From contig JABTUA010000002.1 of assembly GCA_015075635.1 (NCBI GenBank), positions 2,918,708-2,982,707 on the forward strand: DNA of 64,000 nt. Reading direction: 5' to 3'. The position numbers were made by a program, and so were the translations under genes. Source of the DNA: Polyangiaceae bacterium (lineage in GTDB: Bacteria; Myxococcota_A; Polyangia; Polyangiales; Polyangiaceae). Shown one piece after another: positions 7,242-19,254 of the stretch; position 1 is the stretch's first letter; the number at the start of each line of letters is the position of its first letter. The notes under the pieces were generated by a model. The model saw only the letters and a list, made by a program, of their open reading frames with translations, ran no database searches and was not told the DNA's origin.

Positions 7242-10127
7242 CTACGGGGCCAGCACGAAGACGCCCGACCCGACCCAGCCGCCGGAGTTCGAGCGAATGG
7301 TGTAGACGGCGCCACCGCTCGCATTGAGCGTTACCGCGTCAACGGCGTAGCCGCCCGAGCTGGAGCCAAGGTGGCTCTTGGTGAACACGTGGCTGGCCGC
7401 GGCGTCGAGCTTCACGGCAAAGACGGACGCCCCGTTGTTCGAGAGCGTGGGACCCCCGAAGCTCGGTCCGTTGAAACTGAACTCGCCCACCAACGTGATG
7501 GCGCCCGTCGTGGGATCGACGGCGAGATCCTCGACCCTCGAGTTGCCGTCATCGCCGAACACCTTGTGCCACTCGAGGGCACCGCTCGCGTCGTTGAAGC
7601 GCAGGAGCACGATGTCCTCCTGCCCCTTCGAGATGTCGGCGATGCCCGTGTCGAAGTCCACCTGATCGCGGAAGCCGGCCGCGACCAGTGGTTTTCCGCC
7701 CGGCGTGAAGCCCGCCGCGCGCCCGCGGTCGTCGAGCAGGCCACCGATCTGACGTACCCAGATCGGCGAGAACGCGGCGTCCATGCGCGCCACGCAGATG
7801 TCCTCGGCGCCGAGGCCGGTGGTGATCTTGCCACTGCCGAAGTCCACGCTCCCGGCGCAGCCCCCTACCAGCAGCCAGCCCCCCGTCGTCCGCGCGAGGT
7901 CCATCCCGACGTCGTCGCCGGCCCCGCCGAAGCGCTTCGAGGAGACGACGGCGCCGCTGGCGACGGAGAACACCGCCAGGTACATGTCCGATCCCTGCAC
8001 GGTCATGGGCCCCGCGCCGAAGTCCGTCGTGCCGGCCGAGAGTGAGCCGGCGATCACGAAGTTCCCGGCGCCGTCGAGCGCCATCGCGCGGACGCTGCTC
8101 ACGTTGACGCCCGCGCACTTCGACCAGACGTGCTGGCCGCTCCCCGCCGCATAGCGCGCGAGCAGCAGGGCGTTCGCGCCGCAGGTCGTGAGGCCGCCCC
8201 CGAGGTCCACGTTGTTCGCGGCCGCGCTGACGCCCGCGACGATCACGTCGCCGCCCGGCTCCGTGACGGCCTGGTGCACGGCCTGCGCTCCGTTCCCGGT
8301 CAGCTTGCGGGCCCAGACGTAGCCCAGCGCCGCGGTGTACTTCGCGACGTAGCCGTCGGTCCCCACGGGCTGCAGCGGGCCGCCTCCGAAGTCGGTGGAG
8401 TACATGAACGCGCCGGCCGTGACGACGTTGCCGCTGGCATCGACGGTCGCAACGGCGGGGCTGGCCGGATTCGCCGACGGCGAGAGCAGCGTCTTCGAGG
8501 ACACGGTCCCGCCCGGCGCCGTCCCGCCGAAGGTCGCCGTCACAGTCACCGCTGCGCTCACCGTCACCGAGCAGGTGCCCGTGCCCGAGCAGCCGCCGCC
8601 GGACCAGCCGGAGAAGGTCGAGCCACTGGCGGCGGTCCCGGTCAGAACCACGGTGGTCCCGTCCGCGACGTCCGCGCTGCACGTCGCGCCGCAGTCGATG
8701 CCGCCGACGTCGCTCTTCACGCTACCGGCTCCGCTCCCCGCTGGCGTCACCGTCAGCTTGAAGGTGGTCTTGCACACGTTGCCGGAGCAGGCGCCGGCCG
8801 AGCAGTCGCTGGCCTGCGCGCAACTCTTGCCCGCCGCGCACTTGGGGCAATCGGGTCCGCCGCAGTCCACGTCAGTCTCGGCGCCGTTCTTCGCGGTGTC
8901 GGTGCAGGTCGCCGCGGCGCAGGTGTTGCTCGCGCACACGCCGCTCGCGCAGTCGGTCGCCTGCGTGCAAGCCGCGCCGGAGCCGCAGGGCTTGCAGGTG
9001 CCGCCGCAGTCCACGCCGGTCTCGTTGCCGTTCTTCAGGCTGTCCGTGCAGCTCGGCTGGGTACACGAGAACGACACGCAGGCGCCGCTCGTGCAATCGC
9101 CGCCGACGACGCAGCTCTTGGTGGCGTCGCAGGGCGGGCAGCCGCCTCCGCCGCAGTCCACGTCGGACTCCTTGCCGTTCTTCTGGCCGTCCGCGCAGCC
9201 GGCCTCCACGCAGAGCCCCGCCTTGCACACGCCCGTGCCGCAGTCCGACGGGTTGACGCACGTCTGTTGCGGGGGACAGGCCGGGCAGGCTGCGCCGCCG
9301 CAGTCCACGCCGCTCTCGCTGCCGTTGCGCACCCCGTCGCTGCAGGTCGGCTCCTGGCACGTGGTGGCGGTGCAGACCTGGCTCGCGCAGTCGCCGGCCT
9401 TCCCGCAGTCGGAGCCCGAAGGACAGGGGTAGCAGCTGCCCCCGCAATCCACGGCGCTCTCGTCGCCGTCCTTCACGCCCGTCTTGCAGTGCTCGGGGAG
9501 CTGGGTCGGTCCGCCGCCGCATTTGCCGAAGGCGTCGTCGGCCTTGGCCTTGACGCAGCCACCGGCGGCGCAGTCCTTGTCAGCCTTGCACTCGTAGCCG
9601 CAGCTGCCGTTCGGGCGGCACACCTGCTCGCCGGGACAATCCGAGTGGTAGCTGCACGGCAGGCCCGTGCCGCCGTCGAGCGCGAGCTTGCGCGGGAGCT
9701 GACCCTTCACGAGCTCGTCGGGATCGGCGCAGGTGCCGGTGATGCAGAGCTGGCCTTCGACGCAGTCCACATCGCCCTTGCAGGCGTCGCGACACTCGCC
9801 GTCGATGCCGCAGATCTGCGTCCCCGGGCAGTCGCTGTTGTAGGTGCAGTTCACCTCCTCGGGCAGCTGGCAGACGTGCTCGGGCTTGTCACCGAGCACG
9901 CAGCGCAGTCCCGGATCGCAGTCCTCGCTGGTCTGACACTGGATGTGGCAGAGCCGGAACGCGCAGATGAGCGGGTCCGGTTTCTGCGAGCAATCGCTGT
10001 TGATGACGCAGCCCTCGGCGAGCTTCGCCCGGCGCAGGGCCTCCGCCTCGTCGTCCGACCCGCAGGCGCCGGCCAGGAGCGCGCCGAGCGCACCGGCCCC
10101 CACCAATCCACTGAACGCTCGCCCCAT
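7242..10127 (-). CDS. Large Cys-rich lipoprotein with beta-propeller-like C-terminus
   Basis: The 961-residue secreted protein has a signal peptide ending LLAGAC, probably lipidated on that Cys, although the lipobox is not perfect. Residues about 20-200 hold CxxDxxCxxGxxC-type short repeats. About 200-450 hold at least five copies of the myxobacterial disulfide repeat with the core NGxExxVDCGGxCxxC. A single bacterial repeat with SGWSGGGCSGTGTC follows, and the last 400 residues have SBBP-like blade repeats (FGGxL, GAAVVSSKRFGG, DVGMDLA). These features suggest an outer-surface protein, perhaps in adhesion. The ATG at 10127 has a GGGAGGAG Shine-Dalgarno; the longer upstream frame lacks one. 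Confidence 0.85.
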   Translation of the reverse strand: MGRAFSGLVGAGALGALLAGACGSDDEAEALRRAKLAEGCVINSDCSQKPDPLICAFRLCHIQCQTSEDCDPGLRCVLGDKPEHVCQLPEEVNCTYNSDCPGTQICGIDGECRDACKGDVDCVEGQLCITGTCADPDELVKGQLPRKLALDGGTGLPCSYHSDCPGEQVCRPNGSCGYECKADKDCAAGGCVKAKADDAFGKCGGGPTQLPEHCKTGVKDGDESAVDCGGSCYPCPSGSDCGKAGDCASQVCTATTCQEPTCSDGVRNGSESGVDCGGAACPACPPQQTCVNPSDCGTGVCKAGLCVEAGCADGQKNGKESDVDCGGGGCPPCDATKSCVVGGDCTSGACVSFSCTQPSCTDSLKNGNETGVDCGGTCKPCGSGAACTQATDCASGVCASNTCAAATCTDTAKNGAETDVDCGGPDCPKCAAGKSCAQASDCSAGACSGNVCKTTFKLTVTPAGSGAGSVKSDVGGIDCGATCSADVADGTTVVLTGTAASGSTFSGWSGGGCSGTGTCSVTVSAAVTVTATFGGTAPGGTVSSKTLLSPSANPASPAVATVDASGNVVTAGAFMYSTDFGGGPLQPVGTDGYVAKYTAALGYVWARKLTGNGAQAVHQAVTEPGGDVIVAGVSAAANNVDLGGGLTTCGANALLLARYAAGSGQHVWSKCAGVNVSSVRAMALDGAGNFVIAGSLSAGTTDFGAGPMTVQGSDMYLAVFSVASGAVVSSKRFGGAGDDVGMDLARTTGGWLLVGGCAGSVDFGSGKITTGLGAEDICVARMDAAFSPIWVRQIGGLLDDRGRAAGFTPGGKPLVAAGFRDQVDFDTGIADISKGQEDIVLLRFNDASGALEWHKVFGDDGNSRVEDLAVDPTTGAITLVGEFSFNGPSFGGPTLSNNGASVFAVKLDAAASHVFTKSHLGSSSGGYAVDAVTLNASGGAVYTIRSNSGGWVGSGVFVLAP

Positions 10128-10268
10128 CCGCTCCTCCCGATCGGTAGTTCTACTAGTCGGCCCAGCCCGCTCCAATGCTTTGTGTCAAGATGCGGCGCTT
10201 GGGCGGGTGTAAGCGAGCCTCGGGGCGCCGCGTTCTTCCGGCGTCGGTAGCGAAAGCGGGAGAAAGTC

Positions 10269-11141
10269 ATGCGAAAAGCAAGCATTCTGGGCGTTCTGGC
10301 GGCGGGTCTGGTAGCGGCGGGTTGCGCGGGTGGGGGCTCGAAGGCGGCCTACGACGCCCGGTCCCCCGAGGCCGCATCAGCCCCGGGCGGCGGCTACGGC
10401 GCCCCAGCGGCCGAGTCCGCACCGGCGAGCCCCAGCATGGGCGGCGAGGCGGAGGCCAAGTCGGCCGACGTCGCCAAGTCGGAGCGCCCGGGCCTGGGCA
10501 CCGAGTGGGGTGAGAACCGCGAGAGCCGCGTCTCGACCTCGGCCTTCTTCCGCGAGCGCCCGGAGCAGCCCTTCGACGTGGTCAAGATGTTCTACAACGA
10601 CTCGGACGGCGTCCGCGCCATGGCGCGCCGCGCCGGCGTGAGCGACTTCCGCGACAGCTCCGGTCGCTCGACCCGCGGCGCGCTGACGGTGCGGCTGCTC
10701 GACGGCAGCGGCCGCCCCCTCGAGGGCTTCACCTCCGCCGGCAACACCTACGTCGTCGGCGACCACGGCCAGCGCTACATCATCCAGATCAAGAACAACA
10801 CCGGCGTGCGCTTCGAGGCGGTGACCACGGTGGACGGCCTCGACGTGATCAACGGCCGCGCCGGCTCGTTCTCGAACCGCGGCTACATCATCAACGGCTT
10901 CTCCACCGTCGAGATCGACGGCTGGCGCCGGAGCACGGACACCGTCGCTGCGTTCCGCTTCGGCCGCGTGAGCGAGTCGTACGCCGGCAAGAAGGGCGAA
11001 GACCGCAACGTCGGCGTGATCGGCGTGGCCTTCTTCGAGGAGCGCGGGGCGAGCTTCCCCTGGGACAACCAGGAGGTGGACAAGCGCCACGGCGCCGACC
11101 CCTTCCCGGGCCAGTTCGCCAAGCCGCCCCCCGGCAACTGA
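10269..11141 (+). CDS. Lipoprotein with a beta-rich domain, unknown function
   Basis: The 290-residue protein starts with a signal peptide and lipobox VAAGC. A low-complexity Ala/Pro/Ser/Gly linker covers about residues 20-80, and then comes a globular domain of about 190 residues (RGALTVRLLDGSG, GQRYIIQIKNNTG, EAVTTVDGLDVINGR) that looks like a beta sandwich. I recognise the same style in other myxobacterial lipoproteins but know no function. The ATG is preceded by GGGAGA. It is divergent from the Cys-rich lipoprotein and is followed by a strong intrinsic terminator, so it is a single-gene unit. Confidence 0.85.
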   Translation: MRKASILGVLAAGLVAAGCAGGGSKAAYDARSPEAASAPGGGYGAPAAESAPASPSMGGEAEAKSADVAKSERPGLGTEWGENRESRVSTSAFFRERPEQPFDVVKMFYNDSDGVRAMARRAGVSDFRDSSGRSTRGALTVRLLDGSGRPLEGFTSAGNTYVVGDHGQRYIIQIKNNTGVRFEAVTTVDGLDVINGRAGSFSNRGYIINGFSTVEIDGWRRSTDTVAAFRFGRVSESYAGKKGEDRNVGVIGVAFFEERGASFPWDNQEVDKRHGADPFPGQFAKPPPGN

Positions 11142-11174
11142 TTTCCGAAACCCCGACCTCCCCAACCCCGGCAC

Positions 11175-11205
11175 GGCGGGTCCCGAAAGGGACCCGCCCT
11201 TTTTT
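11175..11205 (+). terminator. Rho-independent terminator
   Basis: GGCGGGTCCC and GGGACCCGCC form a perfect 10-bp stem closed by a GAAA tetraloop, followed by C and six Ts. It lies 33 bp after the lipoprotein stop and is the clearest intrinsic terminator in the window. Confidence 0.95.
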
Positions 11206-11236
11206 CGTGCGCCCTTTCTTGGTGTAATGCGGAGCC

Positions 11237-11815
11237 ATGACGGACCAGCGTCTGGAGCGCGCCCTGGCTCGCTTCGATGAGCTGAACGCGGCCGATCCGA
11301 CGCTCTTGGAAGGTAGACCCCGCGAGCTCCTGAGCGCGGAGCGCTTGTCCGCCTGGGTCTACCGCGTCGAGCCAGACCCGAGCGAAGCCCTCCGGCTGGC
11401 GTCGCGCTGCCAGCACCTGATGCGCTGGAAGGTGAAGCGCGGCGAGTTCCCCGAGGGTCGCGCCGGCTACCACGCTTGGCGCCGGCACATGGCGGAGTTC
11501 CACGCCGACCTGGCCGCAGAGGTCTTGCGCGAGGTGGGCTACGACGAGACCAGCATCGGCGACGTCCGGCGCATCGTGCTGAAGCAGGGCATGCAGAGCC
11601 GCGCCGACGTGCAGCACATGGAAGACGCGCTCTGCCTGAGCTTCCTGGAGCACGAGCTGGCCGACTTCGCTGGCGGGCAACCCGAAGACAAGCTGCTCGA
11701 GATCCTGCGCCAGACCTGGCGCAAGATGAGCCCGCGCGGGCAGGCGCTGGCGCGGGAGCTGTTGCCCGGCCTGCCCGACGACGTCCGGGCCCTGGTCGCC
11801 CGCGCGCTGGGTTGA
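11237..11815 (+). CDS. DUF4202 family protein
   Basis: The 192-residue soluble, helical protein matches the DUF4202 family, which occurs in bacteria, fungi and plants with no known activity. Conserved-looking pieces are the N-terminal RFDELNAADP, the central RCQHLMRWKVKR with FPEGRAGYHAWRR, and the HD-like pair around HMEDALCLSFLEHELADF. The His-Asp and Glu-His clusters suggest a metal site. It is convergent with the sulfite/nitrite reductase cluster (22 bp between stops). I suspect a link with sulfur metabolism from position only. A TAATGC box lies 6 nt before the ATG. Confidence 0.8.
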   Translation: MTDQRLERALARFDELNAADPTLLEGRPRELLSAERLSAWVYRVEPDPSEALRLASRCQHLMRWKVKRGEFPEGRAGYHAWRRHMAEFHADLAAEVLREVGYDETSIGDVRRIVLKQGMQSRADVQHMEDALCLSFLEHELADFAGGQPEDKLLEILRQTWRKMSPRGQALARELLPGLPDDVRALVARALG

Positions 11816-11837
11816 TCAAGACGTGGGGCGACGGGAT

Positions 11838-12400
11838 TCACGCGCGGGCAGGCAAGCGCGCGCTGAGCGCCGCCACGGGCTCGTTGTCGGCCCGGCGGAG
11901 CCGGATCTCCAGGGGCCCGCCCGGCTCGCCGGCGTGCTCGAGCTCGACCGGCCCGAGCCACTCGCGGGCGAACCGCCCGACCTCCTCCGACAAGAGCGCG
12001 AAGGTCTCGGAGGTGTTGGGCGCGTTCAGCCGATCCAGGACCCGCAGCGTGAGCTCGTCGGTGCGAAAGCGGAGCTCGGGCAGCGCCGCCGAGAGCAGAG
12101 CTGCCGCGACGAGCAGACGCTCCGCCACGTCCGGGAGTCGCTCGGCGTCGCTTGCCGCGTCGCGCTTGCGCACGGCGGCGAGGCGGGTGCCCTCGTGGGT
12201 CACGTCGATCACGTAATCGCTGGACTGGCCGACCAACATCACGACCGGGCCCTCTTTCACGTGGCCGTAGCGCGCCACGTCCACCAGCACTTCGTCGATC
12301 GCGCGATCGCGGATCCAGGCATGGAAGACCGGAACCACGCGCTCCGGATCCGGCAAGGTGCCGGCCTCGATGGGCAGCGACAGCTCGACTCGGCGCGCCT

Positions 12401-12404
<4 letters not shown>
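11838..12404 (-). CDS. Unknown protein coupled to sulfite/nitrite reductase
   Basis: The 188-residue soluble protein has an N-terminal half with DEVLVDVARYGHVKEGPVV and an aliphatic strand (VMLVGQSSDYVIDV), then a helical second half. I recall similar proteins annotated only as hypothetical next to assimilatory reductases. Its ATG overlaps the reductase stop as ATGA, so it is almost certainly translated with it. A role in reductase maturation, electron supply or siroheme handling is inference from this coupling. No cysteines, membrane segments or cofactor motifs are visible. Confidence 0.75.
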
Positions 12405-14632
<2,228 letters not shown>

Positions 14633-14799
14633 GGCTGCCGACCCGACATCCATTATCCCCAATTCCCGGTGCGGCAAGTCGGGAATCATACACGATGCGC
14701 AGATCAGCTCGGAACATGCTGCAAATGTGATCGTTTAACCCGACTTTTTTGGTCAAGAACGGGGGATCTCGCGGGGTTCGTGGTAGGAGCCGGAGCGCC

Positions 14800-16521
14800 A
14801 TGCGGTACCGCCGACTCTTGCTTCCGACCCTCAAAGAGGCCCCCTCCGACGCCACCAGCGCGAGCCACATCCTGCTCCTGCGCGCGGGCTACATCCGCCG
14901 CGTCGGCGCCGGGGTGTACAGCTACCTGCCGCTCGGCGTGAAGGTGCTGAAGAAGGTCGAGAGCATCGTCCGCGAGGAGATGAACCGCGCCGGCGCCCAG
15001 GAGGTGCTCCTGCCCGCGCTCCTGCCGTCCGAGTACTTCCGCGAGACGGGTCGCTGGGAGCTCTACGGCGAGGTCCTGTTCCGTATCAAGGACCGGAAGG
15101 GTACCGATTACCACCTGGGCCCCACCCACGAGGAGATCATCACCGACCTCGCGCGGCACGAGATCAAGAGCTACCGGGACATGCCGAAGAATCTCTACCA
15201 GATTCAGACCAAGTACCGGGACGAGCCGCGGCCGCGCGGCGGGCTCTTGCGCTGCCGCGAGTTCAGCATGAAGGACGCCTACTCGTTCGACGTGGACGAG
15301 ACGCGCGCGAGGGAAAGCTACGAGTCGATGCGGGTGGCCTACACGCGCATCTTCGACCGCATGGGCCTCACCTACCGCATGGTCAACGCGGACTCCGGCG
15401 CCATCGGCGGCTCCGGCAGCGCGGAGTTCCAGGTGCTGGTGCAGAGCGGAGAGGACTTCCTCGGGGCGTGCACCAAGTGCCAATACGCGGCGAACCTGGA
15501 GGTCGCGAGCTCACCAGCGCCGGCGCGGGCCGGCGACCCGGAGAAGATCCCGGCGCCGGAGAAGGTCCACACGCCCAGCCAGCGCAGCATCGAAGAGGTG
15601 AGCGCCTTCCTCGGCGCTTCGCCCGACAGGTTCCTGAAGAGCCTGCTCTACGTCGCCGACAAGGCCGTGATCATGGCCGTGGTGCGCGGCGACCACGAGG
15701 TCAACGAGATCAAGCTGGCCCGCGCTCTGGGCGTGGGCGAGGTGTTCCTGGCCAGCGCCGAGGACGTGCAGAAGGCCACCGGCGCCGCGGTGGGCTTCGC
15801 GGGCCCGGTGGGGTTCGCGGGCACCCTGGTGGTGGACGAGAGCGCGGCGAGCGTCGTGGACGGCATCACGGGCGCCAACCTGACGGACCACCACCTGAAG
15901 CACGTGCAACCCGGACGTGACTTCACCGGGCAGGTCGCCGACATCCGCAGCGTGAAGGAGGGCGATCCGTGTCCCGAGTGCGGGTCACCGCTCGGCGTCT
16001 ACCGAGGCATCGAGGCGGGGCACATCTTCCTGCTCGGCACGCACTACTCCGGCAAGATGGGCGCCACCTACCTGGACGACAAGGGCGAGCAGAAGACCAT
16101 CGTGATGGGCTGCTACGGCATCGGCGTGTCCCGCCTGGTCGCCACCAGCGTGGAGCAGCACCACGACGACAACGGCATCCGCTGGCCGATGGCGCTCGCG
16201 CCGTTCCAGGTCCACGTCGTGCAGGTCGGCGTGGAGCCGGAGGTCGAGGCGGCCGTGGGCGAGCTCGAGCGCGCGCTCGAGCAGCGGGGCATCGACGTGC
16301 TGGTGGACGACCGCGACGAGCGACCCGGCGTGAAATTCAAGGACGCCGATCTGGTAGGAGTCCCGCTCCGCGTGACGGTGGGCGCCAAGGCGCTGAAGAG
16401 CGGCGGCGTCGAACTGAAGCCGCGCAGCGAGCCCGACCCGAAGAAGGTCGAAATCCTGCCCCTCGGCACGGCGGCGGACACCATCGCCGAGCGCGTGCGC
16501 CAGCTGCTCTCGAGCTCTTGA
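14800..16521 (+). CDS. proS: Prolyl-tRNA synthetase (bacterial type)
   Basis: ProS charges tRNA-Pro. The 573-residue protein is the long bacterial type. It has class II motif 1 in the N-terminal third, motif 2 (RDEPRPRGGLLRCREFSMKD), a YbaK-like editing insertion at roughly 240-390 (SVVDGITGANLTD), motif 3 (MGCYGIGVSRLVAT) and the anticodon-binding domain. The insertion indicates cis editing of Ala-tRNA-Pro. The ATG at 14800 starts at the usual MRYRRLLLPTLKEAP and has GGAG upstream. The gene is followed after 2 bp by the PLP enzyme, so the two are co-transcribed. Confidence 0.97.
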   Translation: MRYRRLLLPTLKEAPSDATSASHILLLRAGYIRRVGAGVYSYLPLGVKVLKKVESIVREEMNRAGAQEVLLPALLPSEYFRETGRWELYGEVLFRIKDRKGTDYHLGPTHEEIITDLARHEIKSYRDMPKNLYQIQTKYRDEPRPRGGLLRCREFSMKDAYSFDVDETRARESYESMRVAYTRIFDRMGLTYRMVNADSGAIGGSGSAEFQVLVQSGEDFLGACTKCQYAANLEVASSPAPARAGDPEKIPAPEKVHTPSQRSIEEVSAFLGASPDRFLKSLLYVADKAVIMAVVRGDHEVNEIKLARALGVGEVFLASAEDVQKATGAAVGFAGPVGFAGTLVVDESAASVVDGITGANLTDHHLKHVQPGRDFTGQVADIRSVKEGDPCPECGSPLGVYRGIEAGHIFLLGTHYSGKMGATYLDDKGEQKTIVMGCYGIGVSRLVATSVEQHHDDNGIRWPMALAPFQVHVVQVGVEPEVEAAVGELERALEQRGIDVLVDDRDERPGVKFKDADLVGVPLRVTVGAKALKSGGVELKPRSEPDPKKVEILPLGTAADTIAERVRQLLSSS

Positions 16522-16523
16522 CC

Positions 16524-17723
16524 ATGGCGGACGAGGCCCGGCGCGGAGCGAACAGCACGGAGGCGGTGCACGCGGGCACCGATCCGCACCGCCCGCACCA
16601 CACCCTGACGCCGAGCGTCGCGCAGACCGCGACCTACACCTTCGACGACACCGCCGACCTCGAGCGCTACATGCGCGGTGAAGATCGAGACGCGGAGCGC
16701 GAGGAGTACGGCCGCTACGGCAACCCCACGGTGCGCGAGGTCGAACGGCGGGTGGCCGCGCTCGAAGGGACGGACGACGCCGTCGCCTTCGCCACGGGAA
16801 TGGCGGCGGTCACGACCGCGATCCTGGCGTTGACCCGCGCCGGAGACCACGTAGTGTTGTTCCGCGACTGCTACCGGCGCACCCGGCAGTTCGTGACGCA
16901 GACCCTGGCGCGCTTCGGCGTGCAGCACACGCTGGTGGGCCCGGGCTCGCTGGACGAAATGGAAGCGGCGATCGTCCCGGAGACTCGCCTCTGCGTGGGC
17001 GAGTCGCCCACGAACCCGTACCTCTACTGCACGGACCTCACGGCGCTGTCCCGCATCGCCAAGAGCAAGGGCCGCGTCCGCACGCTCGTGGACTCCACCT
17101 TCGCCACGCCGGTGAACATGAGGCCGCGGGAGCACGGCGTGGATCTGATCGCCCACAGCGCGACCAAGTACCTGTCGGGGCACAACGACGTGCTCGGCGG
17201 CTTCGTGGCCGGCCCCACGCACCTGATCTCGCTCTTGCGCGAGCTGCGCAGCGTGCTCGGAGCCAACCTGGATCCGCACGCGGCGTTCTTGATCGGCCGC
17301 GGCCTGAAGACGCTGGCGGTGCGCGTTCAAAAGCAGAATGCGACGGCGCTCCGCGTGGCCGAGATGCTCGAAGCCCACCCGGCGGTCGAGCGCGTCTACT
17401 ACCCCATGCTGCCGAGCCACCCGTCCTTCGCCGTGGCGGGCGCCCAGATGCGGGGCGGCGGCGGGGTCGTCAGCTTCGTGGTTCGGGGCGGTCGCGGGGC
17501 GGCCGGCCGCATGATCGACGCCTGCCAGCTCGCCACCATCGCGCCGTCGCTGGGCGGCGTGGAGACGCTGATCGAGCAACCCGCGCTGATGAGCTACTTC
17601 GAGCTCTCGGACGCCGAGCTCGAGACCGTGGGCATCGATCCCGCGCTGATCCGCCTCTCCGTCGGCATCGAGGAAGAGGGCGACGTGCTCGCCGACATCG
17701 AGAGCGCCCTCCGCGCCGTCTGA
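16524..17723 (+). CDS. Cys/Met-metabolism PLP enzyme (cystathionine gamma-synthase/lyase family)
   Basis: The 399-residue protein belongs to the trans-sulfuration PLP family. The Schiff-base lysine is K215 in HSATKYLSGHND, with the cofactor segments YGRYGNPT, FATGMAAV, the Asp of VDSTFATP and a C-terminal RLSVGIE. Family members include cystathionine gamma-synthase, the cystathionine lyases, O-acetylhomoserine sulfhydrylase and methionine gamma-lyase. Sequence alone does not settle which this is, though 399 residues fits synthase or gamma-lyase better than the 430-residue sulfhydrylases. Two bases separate it from proS and 12 from the MFS gene. Confidence 0.9.
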   Translation: MADEARRGANSTEAVHAGTDPHRPHHTLTPSVAQTATYTFDDTADLERYMRGEDRDAEREEYGRYGNPTVREVERRVAALEGTDDAVAFATGMAAVTTAILALTRAGDHVVLFRDCYRRTRQFVTQTLARFGVQHTLVGPGSLDEMEAAIVPETRLCVGESPTNPYLYCTDLTALSRIAKSKGRVRTLVDSTFATPVNMRPREHGVDLIAHSATKYLSGHNDVLGGFVAGPTHLISLLRELRSVLGANLDPHAAFLIGRGLKTLAVRVQKQNATALRVAEMLEAHPAVERVYYPMLPSHPSFAVAGAQMRGGGGVVSFVVRGGRGAAGRMIDACQLATIAPSLGGVETLIEQPALMSYFELSDAELETVGIDPALIRLSVGIEEEGDVLADIESALRAV

Positions 17724-17735
17724 GGGGCTTCGGTC

Positions 17736-19202
17736 GTGACGTTCCAGAAGGTCACGAACCGCCCGCTCACGGTCGTCGCCGTGATGCTCGCGGTGTTCAT
17801 GTCGGCTCTCGAGGTGACGGTCGTCTCCACCGCGATGCCGACGGTGGTCGGTGACCTCGGAGGCGTCTCGCTCTACGCTTGGGTCTTCACCGCCTACGTG
17901 GTGGTCTCGACGGTGAGCATGCCCATCGGCGGCAAGCTGGCGGACATCTACGGGCGAAAACCGGTGATGTTGGGGGCGATGGCGCTGTTCCTCGCGGGTT
18001 CCATGGCCGCCGGACAGGCCCAGAGCATGGCGTTCTTGATCGGGGCCCGCGCGCTCCAAGGCTTCGGCGGCGGCGCGATGCAGTCCATGGGCCTCACCAT
18101 CATGGGCGACATCTTCAGCGTCCACGAGCGCGCGCGCATGCAGGGGGTGATCGGCACCGTGTGGGGGCTGGCGGGCATCGTCGGACCGCTCGTCGGCGGC
18201 GCGGTCGTGCACCACCTCGGCTGGTCGTGGATCTTCTACCTGAACCTGCCCTTCGGCGTGGCGTCGGCCGTCCTTTTGACCACGGCCCTCCACGAGCGGG
18301 TCGAGCGGCACGCCGCCAAGCTCGATGTGACGGGAGCCGCGCTGCTCGGCGCGACCATCGTGCTCGCGCTCATCGGCGCGCGCGGCGGGACCAGGCTCTG
18401 GATCATGGCTCTCGCGGCGCTCCTCGCCGCGCTGTTCGTCTGGGTCGAGCGACGCGCGGCGGAGCCCGTGCTCTCCCTCGCGCTGCTCTCGCGCCCGCTG
18501 CTCCGGATCGCAACGGCGCTCGGTGCGCTGATCGGCGCGTCGCTCATGTCGATGCTGACCTTCGTGCCGCTGTACGTGCAGGGCGTGACCGGCGGCACCC
18601 CGGCCCAAGCCGGGGCCGCCATCGCGCCGATGGCGATTGGCTGGCCGCTCGCGAGCGCCGTGGCGGGGCGGCTGATCGGCCGCCTGGGGTACCGCCCGCT
18701 GGTGCGGGTCGGGCTCGCGGTGACGGCGCTGGCTGCGCTCAGCCTCGCGTTGTTCCTGCACCCCGGCGCGAGCCCGTACGTGCCTCGGATCGCGAGCGGC
18801 TTCTTCGGCGTCGGCCTCGGGTTCGCCAACACGGTCACCTTGGTCGCGGTACAGGGCAGCGTGGGGTTCAAGGAGCGCGGCGTGGCGACCGCGAGCACGA
18901 TGCTCTTTCGGACCATCGGCGGAGCGCTGTCGGTGGGCCTGTTGGGTGAGCTCCTGGCCCGAGCGCTGTCGCGAGATCCGGCCTTGGCAGAGGACACGGC
19001 GAAGCTGCTCGCCGGAGCGGGGCTCGACGGGGCGCTCGAGCCTGGCCACCGGGAACGGCTGTCCAGCGCGCTCGCCGGCGGGCTCACGCCGGTGTTCTGG
19101 GTGATCGCCGCGCTGGCGGCGGCAGCGTTCGCCGTAGGTCTTTTTTTCCCGAAGCTCCAGCTGGGTGGCGAACGGGGCGAGGCGAGCACCTCCCAGGTGT
19201 GA
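17736..19202 (+). CDS. MFS exporter, DHA2 (14-TM) family
   Basis: The 488-residue membrane protein has about 14 hydrophobic helices. The first helix contains a charged MSALEVTVVSTAMPTV motif typical of EmrB/QacA drug:H+ antiporters, and the loop-2 motif is GGKLADIYGRKPVML. The motif-C-like WGLAGIVGPLVGGAV confirms an exporter. Substrate is unknown. The GTG start at 17736 lies 12 bp after the PLP enzyme, so they are co-transcribed; export of an amino-acid-derived or sulfur compound is possible but is inference. Confidence 0.92.
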   Translation: MTFQKVTNRPLTVVAVMLAVFMSALEVTVVSTAMPTVVGDLGGVSLYAWVFTAYVVVSTVSMPIGGKLADIYGRKPVMLGAMALFLAGSMAAGQAQSMAFLIGARALQGFGGGAMQSMGLTIMGDIFSVHERARMQGVIGTVWGLAGIVGPLVGGAVVHHLGWSWIFYLNLPFGVASAVLLTTALHERVERHAAKLDVTGAALLGATIVLALIGARGGTRLWIMALAALLAALFVWVERRAAEPVLSLALLSRPLLRIATALGALIGASLMSMLTFVPLYVQGVTGGTPAQAGAAIAPMAIGWPLASAVAGRLIGRLGYRPLVRVGLAVTALAALSLALFLHPGASPYVPRIASGFFGVGLGFANTVTLVAVQGSVGFKERGVATASTMLFRTIGGALSVGLLGELLARALSRDPALAEDTAKLLAGAGLDGALEPGHRERLSSALAGGLTPVFWVIAALAAAAFAVGLFFPKLQLGGERGEASTSQV

Positions 19203-19242
19203 GGTGCCCCGGGGCCGAGTTCTCTTCCGGGACAGACGAACC

Positions 19243-19248
19243 TATACT
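19243..19248 (+). promoter_or_regulatory. TATACT -10 box of a leaderless gene
   Basis: TATACT ends 6 nt before the ATG at 19255, with GGGGCG between and no Shine-Dalgarno at useful distance. Transcription would begin at or next to the start codon. Confidence 0.65.
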
Positions 19249-19254
19249 GGGGCG

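Noticed and set aside
7242-10175. The longer start of the Cys-rich lipoprotein at 10175
   Set aside because: It would put a charged segment before the signal peptide; the ATG at 10127 has a strong Shine-Dalgarno.
10184-10196. TTGACA on the minus strand upstream of the Cys-rich lipoprotein as a promoter
   Set aside because: The only TA-containing box downstream is about 27 bp away, too far for a sigma70 pair.
16113-19049. A 978-residue open frame on the minus strand
   Set aside because: It is antisense to proS, the PLP enzyme and the MFS gene, all with clear motifs. Its product is His/Arg/Asp-rich and shows no domain; long antisense frames are expected at this GC content.
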